NCBI RefSeq assembly: GCF_001281525.1
Contig: NZ_LGCI01000010.1
Span: forward strand, 221,348-285,347
DNA: 64,000 nt
Direction: 5' to 3'
From: Lysinibacillus macroides
Lineage (GTDB): Bacteria > Bacillota > Bacilli > Bacillales_A > Planococcaceae
In this document: piece by piece, positions 33,914 through 42,580 of the stretch
How positions within the stretch are numbered: position 1 is the first letter of the stretch
Layout: each line of letters begins with the position of its first letter
Notes under the pieces: generated by a model
Seen by the model: the letters and a program-made list of their open reading frames with translations, nothing else
What the model was told of the DNA's origin: nothing
The model's database searches: none
Made by a program: the position numbers and the translations under genes

Positions 33914-34660
33914 ATGGAATTAAGAAGAATAAAGCCAAAGAAAATATATGAAGAAGTATCCGAAATCCTCCATGAAAAAATTAGAGCCGGATTATTAAAG
34001 CCAGGGGATCGGCTTGACTCCGTGGAACAGCTAGCCGAACAATTACAAGTCAGTAGATCTGCCGTACGTGAAGCACTCTCCGCTTTAAAAGCAATGGGGC
34101 TTATTGAAATCAAGCAGGGCTCAGGAACATTTGTCAAAAGTGTCACATCCAATCAGCTTGATTTCCCTCTTTCAACAGCAATTTTAACGAATAAACAGGA
34201 TGTCTCTCACTTATTAGAGGTTCGTAAAATTATTGAGGTAGGTACAGCCGCAAGCGCAGCCATTCATCGCACAGATGCAGATATTCAAAAAATGATACAA
34301 ATACTTGAAGAAATGCAGCGTGTACAAGGTGATGGTGAATTAGGTGAAAAAGTTGATTTTCAATTTCATGCTGCGATTTCTGCTGCTTCACAAAATCCCC
34401 TGCTGACGACGATTCTCGATCAAGTGTCAGGACTGATGCTGGAAACGATGAAGGAAACGCGCCGTATTTGGCTTTATTCTAAAAAAACAACGAGTGAAAA
34501 ATTATATGATGAGCATATGCAAATTTTTCTTGCCATTAAACAGCAAAATGAGGAGCTGGCAAAGCATGCGATGTCTTCCCATTTAAGCAATGTCGAAAAA
34601 GTGTTACTGCAATATTTTGAAACAACAGAATCTATGCAATCCCCCAAGCTGCCTTTATAA
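33914..34660 (+). CDS. lutR: GntR/FadR-family lactate regulator LutR, 5' leader replaced by IS
   Basis: A 248-residue regulator that represses lactate genes until lactate is present. The winged HTH is at residues about 10-75 (YEEVSEILHEKIRAGLLKPG, LAEQLQVSRSAVREALSALK, IKQGSGTFV); the FCD effector domain follows with Asp/His metal residues (VDFQFHAAI, HMQIF, HLSNV). The natural start ATG 33914 now has no ribosome binding site, since the IS inserted right before it. An in-frame ATG at 33869 inside the IS end would add 15 residues and has only a poor site. Expression may thus be lost or altered. The coding part is intact. Confidence 0.85.
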   Translation: MELRRIKPKKIYEEVSEILHEKIRAGLLKPGDRLDSVEQLAEQLQVSRSAVREALSALKAMGLIEIKQGSGTFVKSVTSNQLDFPLSTAILTNKQDVSHLLEVRKIIEVGTAASAAIHRTDADIQKMIQILEEMQRVQGDGELGEKVDFQFHAAISAASQNPLLTTILDQVSGLMLETMKETRRIWLYSKKTTSEKLYDEHMQIFLAIKQQNEELAKHAMSSHLSNVEKVLLQYFETTESMQSPKLPL

Positions 34661-34676
34661 CAGGGCAGCTTTTTTG
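34646..34676 (+). terminator. Terminator of lutR
   Basis: AAGCTGCC and GGGCAGCTT pair, followed by TTTTTG. The 5' arm lies in the last lutR codons. Confidence 0.8.
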
Positions 34677-34747
34677 AAAAATTTTATGAATCTCTTTTAT
34701 TCTTCTGAATAGTTGTAGTATTATAAAAACAATCTATTTGTTTTATT

Positions 34748-34762
34748 AGTCATCAGATGACC
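34748..34762. promoter_or_regulatory. LutR operator upstream of lutABC
   Basis: AGTCATC-A-GATGACC shares 14 of 15 positions with the palindrome before lctP. It lies about 28 bases before the lutA start, positioned to block transcription. Confidence 0.75.
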
Positions 34763-34789
34763 GGTTGACTATGTAGGAGGAGTGATAAA

Positions 34790-35506
34790 ATGAAAGTGAC
34801 ACTGTTTGCAACCTGTTTAGTAGATATGTTTCAAGGAGATGTAGGCAAAGCAACTGTTGAAGTATTAGAAAGACTTGGCTGTGAGATTGACTTTCCAGAA
34901 AATCAAATTTGCTGTGGACAGCCTGCCTATAATAGTGGCTATGTGAGGGAATCTAAAAATGCCATGAAAAAAATGATTACGACCTTTGAGCATGCCGAAT
35001 ATGTAGTGTCCCCTTCTGGCTCTTGTGCCTATATGTTTAAAGAGTATCCTGAAGTTTTTAAGGATGACCCTATTTGGCAACCAAAGGCGCAGGCATTAGC
35101 AGATAAAACCTATGAATTCACAGAGTTTATTGTGGATGTTTTAAAGATAACGGATGTGGGCGCACAGTTAGAGGGAACAGCAACCTATCATTCATCCTGC
35201 CATATGACCCGTCTACTTGGTGTAACGGAAGCGCCATTTCAGCTATTAAGCCATGTTAAAGGCTTACAATATATGGAGCTACCAGGCAAGGAGCGTTGCT
35301 GTGGATTTGGTGGTACATTCTCAGTCAAAATGGGCAATATTTCTGGAGAAATGGTTGATGAAAAGGTATGCAATGTGGAAGAAACAGGGGCTGATATTTT
35401 AATTGGCGCAGATGCGGGCTGTTTATTAAATATTGGAGGGCGTATTCAACGTCAAGGAAAGCCAATCAAAGTAATGCATATTGCGGAAGTTTTAAATAGC
35501 CGATAA
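34790..35506 (+). CDS. lutA: Lactate utilisation protein LutA (CCG-domain)
   Basis: A 238-residue subunit of the LutABC L-lactate oxidation complex. Two CCG (DUF224) motifs are visible: [11 protein letters not shown] near residue 41 and [14 protein letters not shown] near 165, with [11 protein letters not shown] and [10 protein letters not shown] supplying the remaining cysteines. TAGGAGGAG precedes the ATG. First gene of lutABC, all tightly spaced. Confidence 0.94.
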   Translation: MKVTLFATCLVDMFQGDVGKATVEVLERLGCEIDFPENQICCGQPAYNSGYVRESKNAMKKMITTFEHAEYVVSPSGSCAYMFKEYPEVFKDDPIWQPKAQALADKTYEFTEFIVDVLKITDVGAQLEGTATYHSSCHMTRLLGVTEAPFQLLSHVKGLQYMELPGKERCCGFGGTFSVKMGNISGEMVDEKVCNVEETGADILIGADAGCLLNIGGRIQRQGKPIKVMHIAEVLNSR

Positions 35507-35521
35507 GAGGAGGAATCGATA

Positions 35522-36949
35522 ATGGCAATGAAAACGAGTGAAGATCGCTTTAATCAGCGTGTGACAAAGGAGCTGGACAATCAATTTATGCGCGGCGCTG
35601 TGTCCAGTGCCCAGGAACGCTTTCAAACGCGCCGCCTCCAACAGGCAGAGGAGCTTGGACACTGGGAGGAATGGCGGTCACATGGCGAGGAAATTCGCAA
35701 GCATGTATTAGAAAATCTTGATTATTATTTATATCAATTAAGTGAAAATGTCTCCAAACGAGGTGGACATGTATTTTTTGCACAAACAGCACAAGAAGCA
35801 ACGGACTATATTCAAGGCATTGCGAAAAAGAAAGAAGCCGCTAAAATTGTGAAGTCAAAATCAATGGTAACAGAAGAAATTAACTTAAATGCTGCGTTAG
35901 AGGAGCTTGGCTGTGAGGTCATTGAAACAGACCTTGGTGAATATATTTTGCAGGTGGCAGATCACGAGCCACCATCACATATTGTTGTACCTGCCCTGCA
36001 TAAAAATAAAGAGCAAATTCGAGATGTTTTTAAAGAAAAACAAGGCTATAAGCAAAGCGAAAAGCCAGAGGAGCTTGCCCTTTATGTACGTGAGAAATTG
36101 CGCAACGAATATTTAACAGCAGATATTGGTATTACAGGCTGTAACTTTGCCATTGCTGAAAGTGGCTCGATTACACTTGTAACAAATGAAGGCAATGCTG
36201 ATTTAGTAACAGCCCTGCCGAAAACGCAAATTACGGTGATGGGTATGGAACGAATTGTCCCTAGCTTTGAAGAAATGGAGGTGCTTGTTAGCTTATTAAC
36301 AAGAAGCGCTGTTGGACAAAAGCTCACAAGCTATATTACAACGCTAACAGGGATAAAGGATGAGGGAGATAGCGATGGACCAGAGGAATTCCATTTAGTG
36401 ATTGTTGATAATGGACGTTCAAACATTTTAGGCGGTGAGTTTCAGCCGATTTTACAATGCATTCGCTGTGCTGCCTGTGTCAATGCTTGTCCTGTCTATC
36501 GTCATGTCGGAGGGCATACGTATGGCTCTATCTATTCAGGTCCTGTAGGTGTGGTACTTTCCCCTCTTTTAGGGGGCTATGATGATTTTAAAGAGCTACC
36601 CTATGCCTCTACATTATGTGGTGCATGTACGGATGCTTGTCCTGTGAAAATTCCGCTGCATCAGCTGATTCACCGACATCGACAAGTCATTGTGGAAAAT
36701 GAAGGCAAAGCACCTGTCTCTGAAAAACTATTAATGAAAGCATTTGGTTTAGGTGCCTCTTCCCCTTCTTTATATAAAATAGCAACAAAAATGGCTTCTC
36801 CAGCTATGTCCCCTTTTACGAAAGATAACACGATTTCTAAAGGGCCAGGACCATTAAAGGCATGGACGGAGGCAAGAGATTTCCCTGCACCAAATAAAGA
36901 TAGCTTTAGAGATTGGATGAAGCAGCGGACAAAAGGAGGCAAGTCATAA
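35522..36949 (+). CDS. lutB: Lactate utilisation iron-sulfur protein LutB
   Basis: A 475-residue protein with an LUD domain (about 70-295, containing [20 protein letters not shown]) and two 4Fe-4S clusters in [19 protein letters not shown] (near 320) and [18 protein letters not shown] (near 368). It passes electrons from lactate oxidation. GAGGAGG lies before ATG 35522; another ATG two codons later is possible. Its stop overlaps the lutC start as TAATG. Confidence 0.95.
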   Translation: MAMKTSEDRFNQRVTKELDNQFMRGAVSSAQERFQTRRLQQAEELGHWEEWRSHGEEIRKHVLENLDYYLYQLSENVSKRGGHVFFAQTAQEATDYIQGIAKKKEAAKIVKSKSMVTEEINLNAALEELGCEVIETDLGEYILQVADHEPPSHIVVPALHKNKEQIRDVFKEKQGYKQSEKPEELALYVREKLRNEYLTADIGITGCNFAIAESGSITLVTNEGNADLVTALPKTQITVMGMERIVPSFEEMEVLVSLLTRSAVGQKLTSYITTLTGIKDEGDSDGPEEFHLVIVDNGRSNILGGEFQPILQCIRCAACVNACPVYRHVGGHTYGSIYSGPVGVVLSPLLGGYDDFKELPYASTLCGACTDACPVKIPLHQLIHRHRQVIVENEGKAPVSEKLLMKAFGLGASSPSLYKIATKMASPAMSPFTKDNTISKGPGPLKAWTEARDFPAPNKDSFRDWMKQRTKGGKS

Positions 36950-37665
36950 TGACAGGTACAATACAAAATCGAGAAACTTTTTTAGCCAATATTGCCAAGC
37001 AGCTAGGACGGTCACCAAAAGCGGAGCTACCACGCCCAACATGGCAATACCAGCCGCAAGATGGTGTGCTAAAAGATGCAACAAAGGATGAGTTAGTAGA
37101 AGTGTTAGTGAAACAATGCAAAAATATTCATACAGATATTGTGATGACAAATACAGCGAAGCTTCCACAAGATTTACAAGCTGTTATCGATAATTATGGT
37201 GGTCAGTCCGTTATTACATGGCAGGATAAACGATTCCAAGACTACGGATTATCTGCGTTAATGACAACACAATGGCAACAAGCCAATATTGAGCATTATG
37301 AATGGAATCCGCAGCAACCTGAGGAAAATATCCGACAAGCTGAAAAAGCCAATATCGGCATTACCATTAGTGAAATAACATTAGCAGAATCAGGAACGGC
37401 TGTGCTTTTTAGCAGTCAGGAGCGAGGTAGAAGTGTCAGCTTTTTACCAGAAAAATCAATTATTTTAATTCCTAAAAGCACCATTGTCCCCCGTATGACA
37501 CAGGCTGCACGCTGGATTAGCGAAAAAGTGCGCAATGGTGAAAATATTGCCTCATGCATTAACTTTATTACGGGTCCTAGTAACTCAGCCGATATCGAAA
37601 TGATTCTTATCGTTGGCGTACATGGACCTATCAAAGCAACGTATATTGTGATTGAGGATCAATAA
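36949..37665 (+). CDS. lutC: Lactate utilisation protein LutC (LUD domain)
   Basis: A 238-residue LUD-domain subunit of the lactate oxidation complex. Motifs include NIGITISEITLAESGTAVLF, IILIPKSTIVPRM, and FITGPSNSADIE with VGVHGPIKATYIVIEDQ. ATG 36949 overlaps the lutB stop by one base and has AAAAGGAGG 9 bases upstream, so the longer frame from 36913 is rejected. Confidence 0.94.
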   Translation: MTGTIQNRETFLANIAKQLGRSPKAELPRPTWQYQPQDGVLKDATKDELVEVLVKQCKNIHTDIVMTNTAKLPQDLQAVIDNYGGQSVITWQDKRFQDYGLSALMTTQWQQANIEHYEWNPQQPEENIRQAEKANIGITISEITLAESGTAVLFSSQERGRSVSFLPEKSIILIPKSTIVPRMTQAARWISEKVRNGENIASCINFITGPSNSADIEMILIVGVHGPIKATYIVIEDQ

Positions 37666-37748
37666 ATGACAACATACTTTCTGGTATGACTTCTTTGTCA
37701 TCATACTCTGGATGTGCTTCCTTTAGATGGCTGGTCATAGCATCATAA

Positions 37749-38345
37749 ATCAATGCCCATAAAAACCAACCGTTCTATCACATTGATAATATATACAGAA
37801 TGGGTGCCTATTGTGCCTTGATTAATCATGATTTTGAACATACGAATCATATGTTTATGAAACTGGTGCAATATCAGGCATTTGCCGAACGTGTTGAGGT
37901 TAACGCTTTTGTTTTTGTATTAAAGCCACATTATTATAATAATTACATTTATAATTACGAGTAGGCTCTGTTAGAAATAGAACGTTTTAATCAGCTTAGA
38001 TACGATGATTATTTAGATAAGCTTGTTTCAAACTTTTATTATGCTGAAAAAGGAAAATCCTTATATTTACTTGGACGTTATGAGGAGGCGAAGGCTGCAT
38101 TTGTACAGTATAAAAACATACCGATCTATATTAGCCATCCTTATAATATTTTAAGCTTAAATGAATGCTTTTCCTATAAAGCCCTTTGCTATGCACATTT
38201 TGATGAGCTAACAATAGCCTATGAAATTGCTTAAATGGCTTACACAAATTCACCTGATTTAGTGGATTTACTCTATAAACGAAAAATCGAGGAAGTCTAT
38301 CAAACGATTAAGGCACAAATTGCTTCCACATCTTCATTATTAAAA
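37749..38345 (+). pseudogene. Decayed TPR-type protein, possibly an AimR/Rap-like peptide receptor
   Basis: One reading frame runs through this stretch with two in-frame stops. It reads INAHKNQPFYHIDNIYRMG...YNNYIYNYE, TAG, then ALLEIERFNQLRYDDYLDK, then NFYYAEKGKSLYLLGRYEEA (a clear TPR repeat) ending ...YEIA, TAA, then MAYTNSPDLVDLLYKRKIEE. The helical repeats and low-GC coding recall peptide-pheromone receptors of the AimR/Rap type, but I cannot name it firmly. The N-terminal part, where an HTH would be, is missing. The end runs into the terminator hairpin before mutS2-like. Confidence 0.6.
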
Positions 38346-38378
38346 GGATTGCACGAGGCTGTGCAATCCCTTGTTTTT
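38346..38378 (+). terminator. Terminator between the broken TPR gene and the MutS2-like gene
   Basis: GGATTGCAC and GTGCAATCC form a perfect stem followed by CTTGTTTTT. The minus strand continues with TTTTAATAA, so it may work in both directions. Confidence 0.8.
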
Positions 38379-40281
38379 ACGGCTGACGATCGTTCTTTAT
38401 TTGTTTCTGGATCTTGCGTAACGCCTTTTTCGATCCCCGTTCGATATCATGCTGAAGCTTACGGTCTTGATAGTCTACAAACAATGTCTCTAAATCATAT
38501 CCTTCAGGGTATAGCTCCGTTGCAGGTAATTCTAGGGTAAGTCGCTTCACATTCATCTCTAGTATTTGCCCCTGATAGAATACGCTAACATTATTGTACG
38601 GATTCATTTCTTCATACACCAATCCCACATCATCATAGTCCAATAATTTCACACGGTCCCCTTTTGCAAATGCATAAGTCGTTGCAACATTCGCTTTCTC
38701 TATTTTAGGCTTACGAATTTTACTGTCCTGAACGAGCCTCAGCTGATACTCCTTGTTATTTATATAATCCTTTGCTCTTTGCAAAACAGCTTCACGGATA
38801 TTCATTTTTTTAGAAATCCATAAGGCATTACTTTCTCCTGACGTGCCGATGAGTAATTGATACAAGGGCTCTAGTGTTTCACTATTAAAGCGCATTGCCG
38901 CATTCATAAAATCAGGATGCATTTCAGAAAATCGCTTAATTTCACCATAATGTGTAGTTGCCACAGTTATACAGCCCATTTGATAAAATTCCTCTAATAT
39001 CGCAATGGCTAGTGCAGCTCCTTCATTTGGCTCTGTTCCACTGCCAATTTCATCAAACAGCAATAGTGTATGATTATTAGCGGCTCTCATAATATCGGAA
39101 AGATTTTTCATATGCGATGAAAACGTACTTAGTGCATTTTCTATACTTTGATTGTCGCCAATATCAACAAAGATATGATTAAATACAGCCATTTCCGTTC
39201 CTTCGTCCGCTACAATATGGAAGCCCGACATCGTCGCTAATGTTAAAAGGCCAATGGTTTTCAACACGACCGTTTTCCCGCCAGCGTTTGGTCCTGTAAT
39301 AATTAGGCTACGGTAGTCTTTAGCGATGGCAAATTGAAGGGGCACCGCATTTCCTGGTAGTAATGGATGCTTGCCATTGATCAGTTGAATATAACCGTAA
39401 TCATTGATACGCGGCTCCCTACCACCAATTTGTCTACTGAACTTCGCTTTGGCAAAGACCATATCGTATTGACTAATTAATTCCATGTTAACGGTGATTG
39501 CATGAAGATGTTCCATCAATAGCCCCGATAAAGACGCTAAAATCTGATATTCCTCCACCGCTTCCTCAGCCTTCAATGTAGCTAATTCTACATTTAATTT
39601 AGCGACAACGCTCGGCTCCATAAAAACGGTTGCCCCTTTTGAGGAAATTTCAACAGCCGTTCCCTGTACATGATTTTTATAGGTCGCCTTAATCGGAATC
39701 GTATAGCGATCATCCTTTCGACTAATAAAGAATTCCTGAATATACGGTTTATTGGCACTGTTATTCAAAAATTTCGTTAAGCGCTCTTTCAATTTTTCCT
39801 CTGTCGTTTCCATATGATGACGGATACGCTTTAATTCACGACTAGCAGCCGAATCTACACGATTGGCTTTGATCGCAAAATTAATCTCCTCCTCCACGCT
39901 TTTAAATTCAGCCATAGAATGAGCGTAAGTGGAAAGAACAGGCGCAAAAAATGCCTTATCCAGCATAAATTTTTTAATGTTGCGGCAGCCTCGTAAAAAG
40001 TCTGACATACTAACTAGCTCACTTGGGTCTAGTATCATGCCCTTTTCAAGCTTCGTCATAATATGCTCAATATTTGATACCCCTAAAAACGGAACATGCC
40101 CCTCTGCATCCAATATGGCACGAGCTTCAGTTGTTTCATTCAACCGATTTTTTACCACTGCTAAGCTTGAGCTTGGCATTAATTTATCTAAAAGCTGTTT
40201 CCCTAATCCGCTGACACAGTAGGATTTAACGATGTCCTTTAATTCATGATATTGTAATTTTTCAAGCGTAGTTTTATTCAT
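38377..40281 (-). CDS. MutS2-like ATPase lacking the Smr nuclease domain
   Basis: A 634-residue MutS-family protein. The N-terminal helical core has LEKLQYHELKDIVKSYC and FLGVSNIEHI; the clamp/lever region is helical (EKLKERLTKFLNNS, QEFFISRKDDRYTIPIKA); the ATPase has Walker A TGPNAGGKTVVLK, Walker B LLLFDEIGSGTEP and the switch TTHYGEIK. MutS2 is normally about 780 residues and ends with a Smr endonuclease domain; here the chain ends at KKALRKIQKQIKNDRQP without it. It may be a MutS2 paralogue with a ribosome- or DNA-related job; a true MutS2 is expected elsewhere. ATG 40281 follows GAGGAGC. Confidence 0.85.
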   Translation of the reverse strand: MNKTTLEKLQYHELKDIVKSYCVSGLGKQLLDKLMPSSSLAVVKNRLNETTEARAILDAEGHVPFLGVSNIEHIMTKLEKGMILDPSELVSMSDFLRGCRNIKKFMLDKAFFAPVLSTYAHSMAEFKSVEEEINFAIKANRVDSAASRELKRIRHHMETTEEKLKERLTKFLNNSANKPYIQEFFISRKDDRYTIPIKATYKNHVQGTAVEISSKGATVFMEPSVVAKLNVELATLKAEEAVEEYQILASLSGLLMEHLHAITVNMELISQYDMVFAKAKFSRQIGGREPRINDYGYIQLINGKHPLLPGNAVPLQFAIAKDYRSLIITGPNAGGKTVVLKTIGLLTLATMSGFHIVADEGTEMAVFNHIFVDIGDNQSIENALSTFSSHMKNLSDIMRAANNHTLLLFDEIGSGTEPNEGAALAIAILEEFYQMGCITVATTHYGEIKRFSEMHPDFMNAAMRFNSETLEPLYQLLIGTSGESNALWISKKMNIREAVLQRAKDYINNKEYQLRLVQDSKIRKPKIEKANVATTYAFAKGDRVKLLDYDDVGLVYEEMNPYNNVSVFYQGQILEMNVKRLTLELPATELYPEGYDLETLFVDYQDRKLQHDIERGSKKALRKIQKQIKNDRQP

Positions 40282-40363
40282 TTGTTATGCTCCTCATTGT
40301 AATGTTTTATCATACATGAAGATACCTACCCAATATTAGATAGCAATGATGGTTTACACAACA

Positions 40364-40392
40364 TAAAAAAGCTGTGAGGAATCCCCACAGCT
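40364..40392 (-). terminator. Intrinsic terminator with no obvious gene
   Basis: AGCTGTG and CACAGCT pair; the minus strand continues with TTTTTTATG. It lies behind a short unassigned frame (40436-40564), implying transcription from the right. Confidence 0.7.
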
Positions 40393-40435
40393 CTATCTTT
40401 AAAAGGCGCATTTTCCCGGCATCACAAATAAAACT

Positions 40436-40564
40436 TCATCTAATTGAAGTTTCTATCCTATATGCCACGCTTAATAAAGTATTGTAGGTATCTACATAGG
40501 TTGTTGAAATAGGTCCATGACAAAATAAGGGGTGTTCATAACATGTATCCCCTGCTGTCGTCAT
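40436..40564 (-). CDS. Unassigned small frame
   Basis: A 42-residue frame (MTTAGDTCYEHPLFCHGPIS...) that could extend to TTG 40582. It has no good ribosome binding site and I do not recognise it. Its only support is the terminator placed 44 bases beyond its stop. It may be a gene remnant. The rest of 40282-40732 holds nothing else I can name. Confidence 0.2.
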   Translation of the reverse strand: MTTAGDTCYEHPLFCHGPISTTYVDTYNTLLSVAYRIETSIR

Positions 40565-40732
40565 CGCCACTATTTCATTCAATTTTTACCTAGTTAGAAC
40601 CTACCGCACTCACAAAAAGCACCTCTCATTAATTCATCATTGTTATCTAATTATTGACATTTTACTATATGCTGACATGAAAGTAAAGGTGTCAGCTTGC
40701 TTCAACTTCCAATATGGACTTTAAGATTTTAG

Positions 40733-40763
40733 AAAAAAGACCTGTAGAAAAATCTACAAGTCT
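40733..40763 (-). terminator. Terminator of rarD
   Basis: AGACCTGTAGA and TCTACAAGTCT pair, and the minus strand continues with TTTTTTCT. Confidence 0.82.
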
Positions 40764-40764
40764 T

Positions 40765-41673
40765 TTATGAAACGGATTTATGATGGGCTTTTCTTGTTTC
40801 TATAATTTTGGAGCCTGAGAATAGCAGTAAGGCCGCCCAAATAATACTAAAAGCCAGAAGCTCTACCTGACTAAATGGTTCCTTGTATAGCATGACGCCT
40901 AAAATTAATACAATGGTTGGTGTCATATATTGAATAAAGCCTAATAAATACAATGGGATATTTTGTGCGCCTTTAGCAAATAAAACTAAAGGAACTGCTG
41001 TCACAATACCACTTACAATCATTAACATATCTGTTTTAACATCAATATGTAAAAATGAAGCTTGATGGGTTGTAAATAAATATGCATAATAGCCTAAGGC
41101 AAATGGCAAAATCAATAATGTTTCAATAGCTAAGCCTCTTGTCGCATCAAGCGTAATTTTCTTTTTCAGCACACCGTAAATAGCGAATGATACAGCAATT
41201 AATAGTGCTACCCAAGGCACAGAGCCATAATTAATCGTTAAAATTAGCACGCCAATAAAGGCTATTGCCGTAGCAATCCATTGCATACGGCTTAATGATT
41301 CCTTAAAGAAAATAACACCAAAAATAACAGACAGCAGCGGATTAATATAATAGCCTAAGCTTGTTTCAATCACATGATCATGCGTTACAGCCCAAATATA
41401 TAAATACCAGTTCATTGAAATAACAAAGGACGCACCCGCAAGCTGCCAAAAATGTTTTTGATGGGACCATAAATACTTTAAATCTGCCAGCAGCTCCTTA
41501 CGCATGCGAAATATGCTCACCGCAAGCACCGTAAAAACAAAGGACCAAATCACACGAGATAATAAAATCTCCATGCTTGGTACATGCTCTAATAGCTTCC
41601 AGTAAAGCGGGAAAACTCCCCAAATCATATAAGCAAAAAATGCCGCCAAAACCCCTTTTTTCTCATTTGACAT
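40765..41673 (-). CDS. rarD: RarD-type EamA transporter
   Basis: A 302-residue drug/metabolite transporter with ten predicted membrane helices. It starts MSNEKKGVLAAFFAYMIWGVFPLYWK and contains NWYLYIWAVTHDHVIETSLGYYINPL and ALLSG-like helices, the RarD signature. The substrate is unknown. ATG 41673 follows TAGGAGCG by 9 bases; the frame starts 17 codons earlier without a site. Monocistronic. Confidence 0.88.
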   Translation of the reverse strand: MSNEKKGVLAAFFAYMIWGVFPLYWKLLEHVPSMEILLSRVIWSFVFTVLAVSIFRMRKELLADLKYLWSHQKHFWQLAGASFVISMNWYLYIWAVTHDHVIETSLGYYINPLLSVIFGVIFFKESLSRMQWIATAIAFIGVLILTINYGSVPWVALLIAVSFAIYGVLKKKITLDATRGLAIETLLILPFALGYYAYLFTTHQASFLHIDVKTDMLMIVSGIVTAVPLVLFAKGAQNIPLYLLGFIQYMTPTIVLILGVMLYKEPFSQVELLAFSIIWAALLLFSGSKIIETRKAHHKSVS

Positions 41674-41809
41674 GGCCACTAACGCTCCTACTCTTATTGA
41701 AATCGATGAACGATTCTCTATCATCTTAAACTAGTTAAAGAATAGACTCAATTATAGGACTTTGAGTAGCCACTGTAAATGCCCAATTTCTAAAGGGTGT
41801 AATAGCTTG

Positions 41810-42346
41810 TTAATCTTTCTGTTCCGACTCTAGCTCAGAAATATACTTGCGTACGGTACTATAGCTAATCTCTGGGTTGATTTGGCGCTTGATGCGAATA
41901 TGAATTTCTTTAATTCCAACCCCTTGCTCACGCATATCTCGAATCATCGACTTCAGTGGCCCTGTTAGTGACTCCCTTGACATTGCTGTATATTTACTTA
42001 ATTCAATTAGTAGTTCCATATTTTGTTGGCGAAGCACCTTCATCTCCTCCACCACACAGTTGTATTCTGTTACCTTTTTTTGTAGCACCGTGTTTTGCTG
42101 CTTTAGCTTTTGCTGCTCTTCTGTAAGCTGTACATTTTGTTTTTTTAGCATTTTTCGTTCTCGTTCTAAGCCATTTTGTTTGTTATCTAAATCTGTATGC
42201 ATAGTATTGTATAACTCTTCCATATGCAGCAGCTCTAAATAGCGGCTTTGCGGCACAATCATTAAGCTATCTGTCGTATATAGAGCAAGCGTTCCATCTT
42301 TAAAAGGCTCGTACGACAATGTAGAGGGCTTTATTTTATTCGCCAT
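41810..42346 (-). CDS. Coiled-coil protein with C-terminal HTH-like region, unknown
   Basis: I do not recognise this 178-residue protein. Residues 1-45 form a small globular part (KDGTLALYTTDSLMIVPQSRYLEL), residues about 48-120 a long glutamine-rich coiled coil (KKQNVQLTEEQQKLKQQ), and the end (MIRDMREQGVGIKEIHIRI, then ISYSTVRKYISELE) resembles a helix-turn-helix as in resolvase-like or Homeodomain-like regulators. It could be a dimeric DNA-binding protein. AGGAGTG precedes the ATG. Confidence 0.65.
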   Translation of the reverse strand: MANKIKPSTLSYEPFKDGTLALYTTDSLMIVPQSRYLELLHMEELYNTMHTDLDNKQNGLERERKMLKKQNVQLTEEQQKLKQQNTVLQKKVTEYNCVVEEMKVLRQQNMELLIELSKYTAMSRESLTGPLKSMIRDMREQGVGIKEIHIRIKRQINPEISYSTVRKYISELESEQKD

Positions 42347-42540
42347 TTATTTTTCACTCCTCCACAGGTAAATTCATATAATTGTCTTCTTTGTGTAACA
42401 TCTATCCGCTTCCTTTTTCACATGATAATCATTCTCATTTATTTTTATCATAATCAGTATTTTGCTTTTTGTCAAAGAACAATTCCCTTTTGGCGAATAT
42501 TGTTGCTAACAGGCCTCATCTCTGACTACGCATTCCATCT

Positions 42541-42576
42541 AAAAAGCTTCTTGCAACAATAGCTGCAAGAAGCTTT
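42541..42576 (-). terminator. Terminator of the TelA-family gene
   Basis: AAAGCTTCTTGCA and TGCAAGAAGCTTT form a perfect 13-bp stem with TTTAG on the minus strand side. Confidence 0.75.
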
Positions 42577-42580
42577 AGAC

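Noticed and set aside
38235-38540. 101-codon forward frame as an independent gene
   Set aside because: It continues the broken TPR frame and then runs through a terminator into the antisense of the MutS2-like gene.
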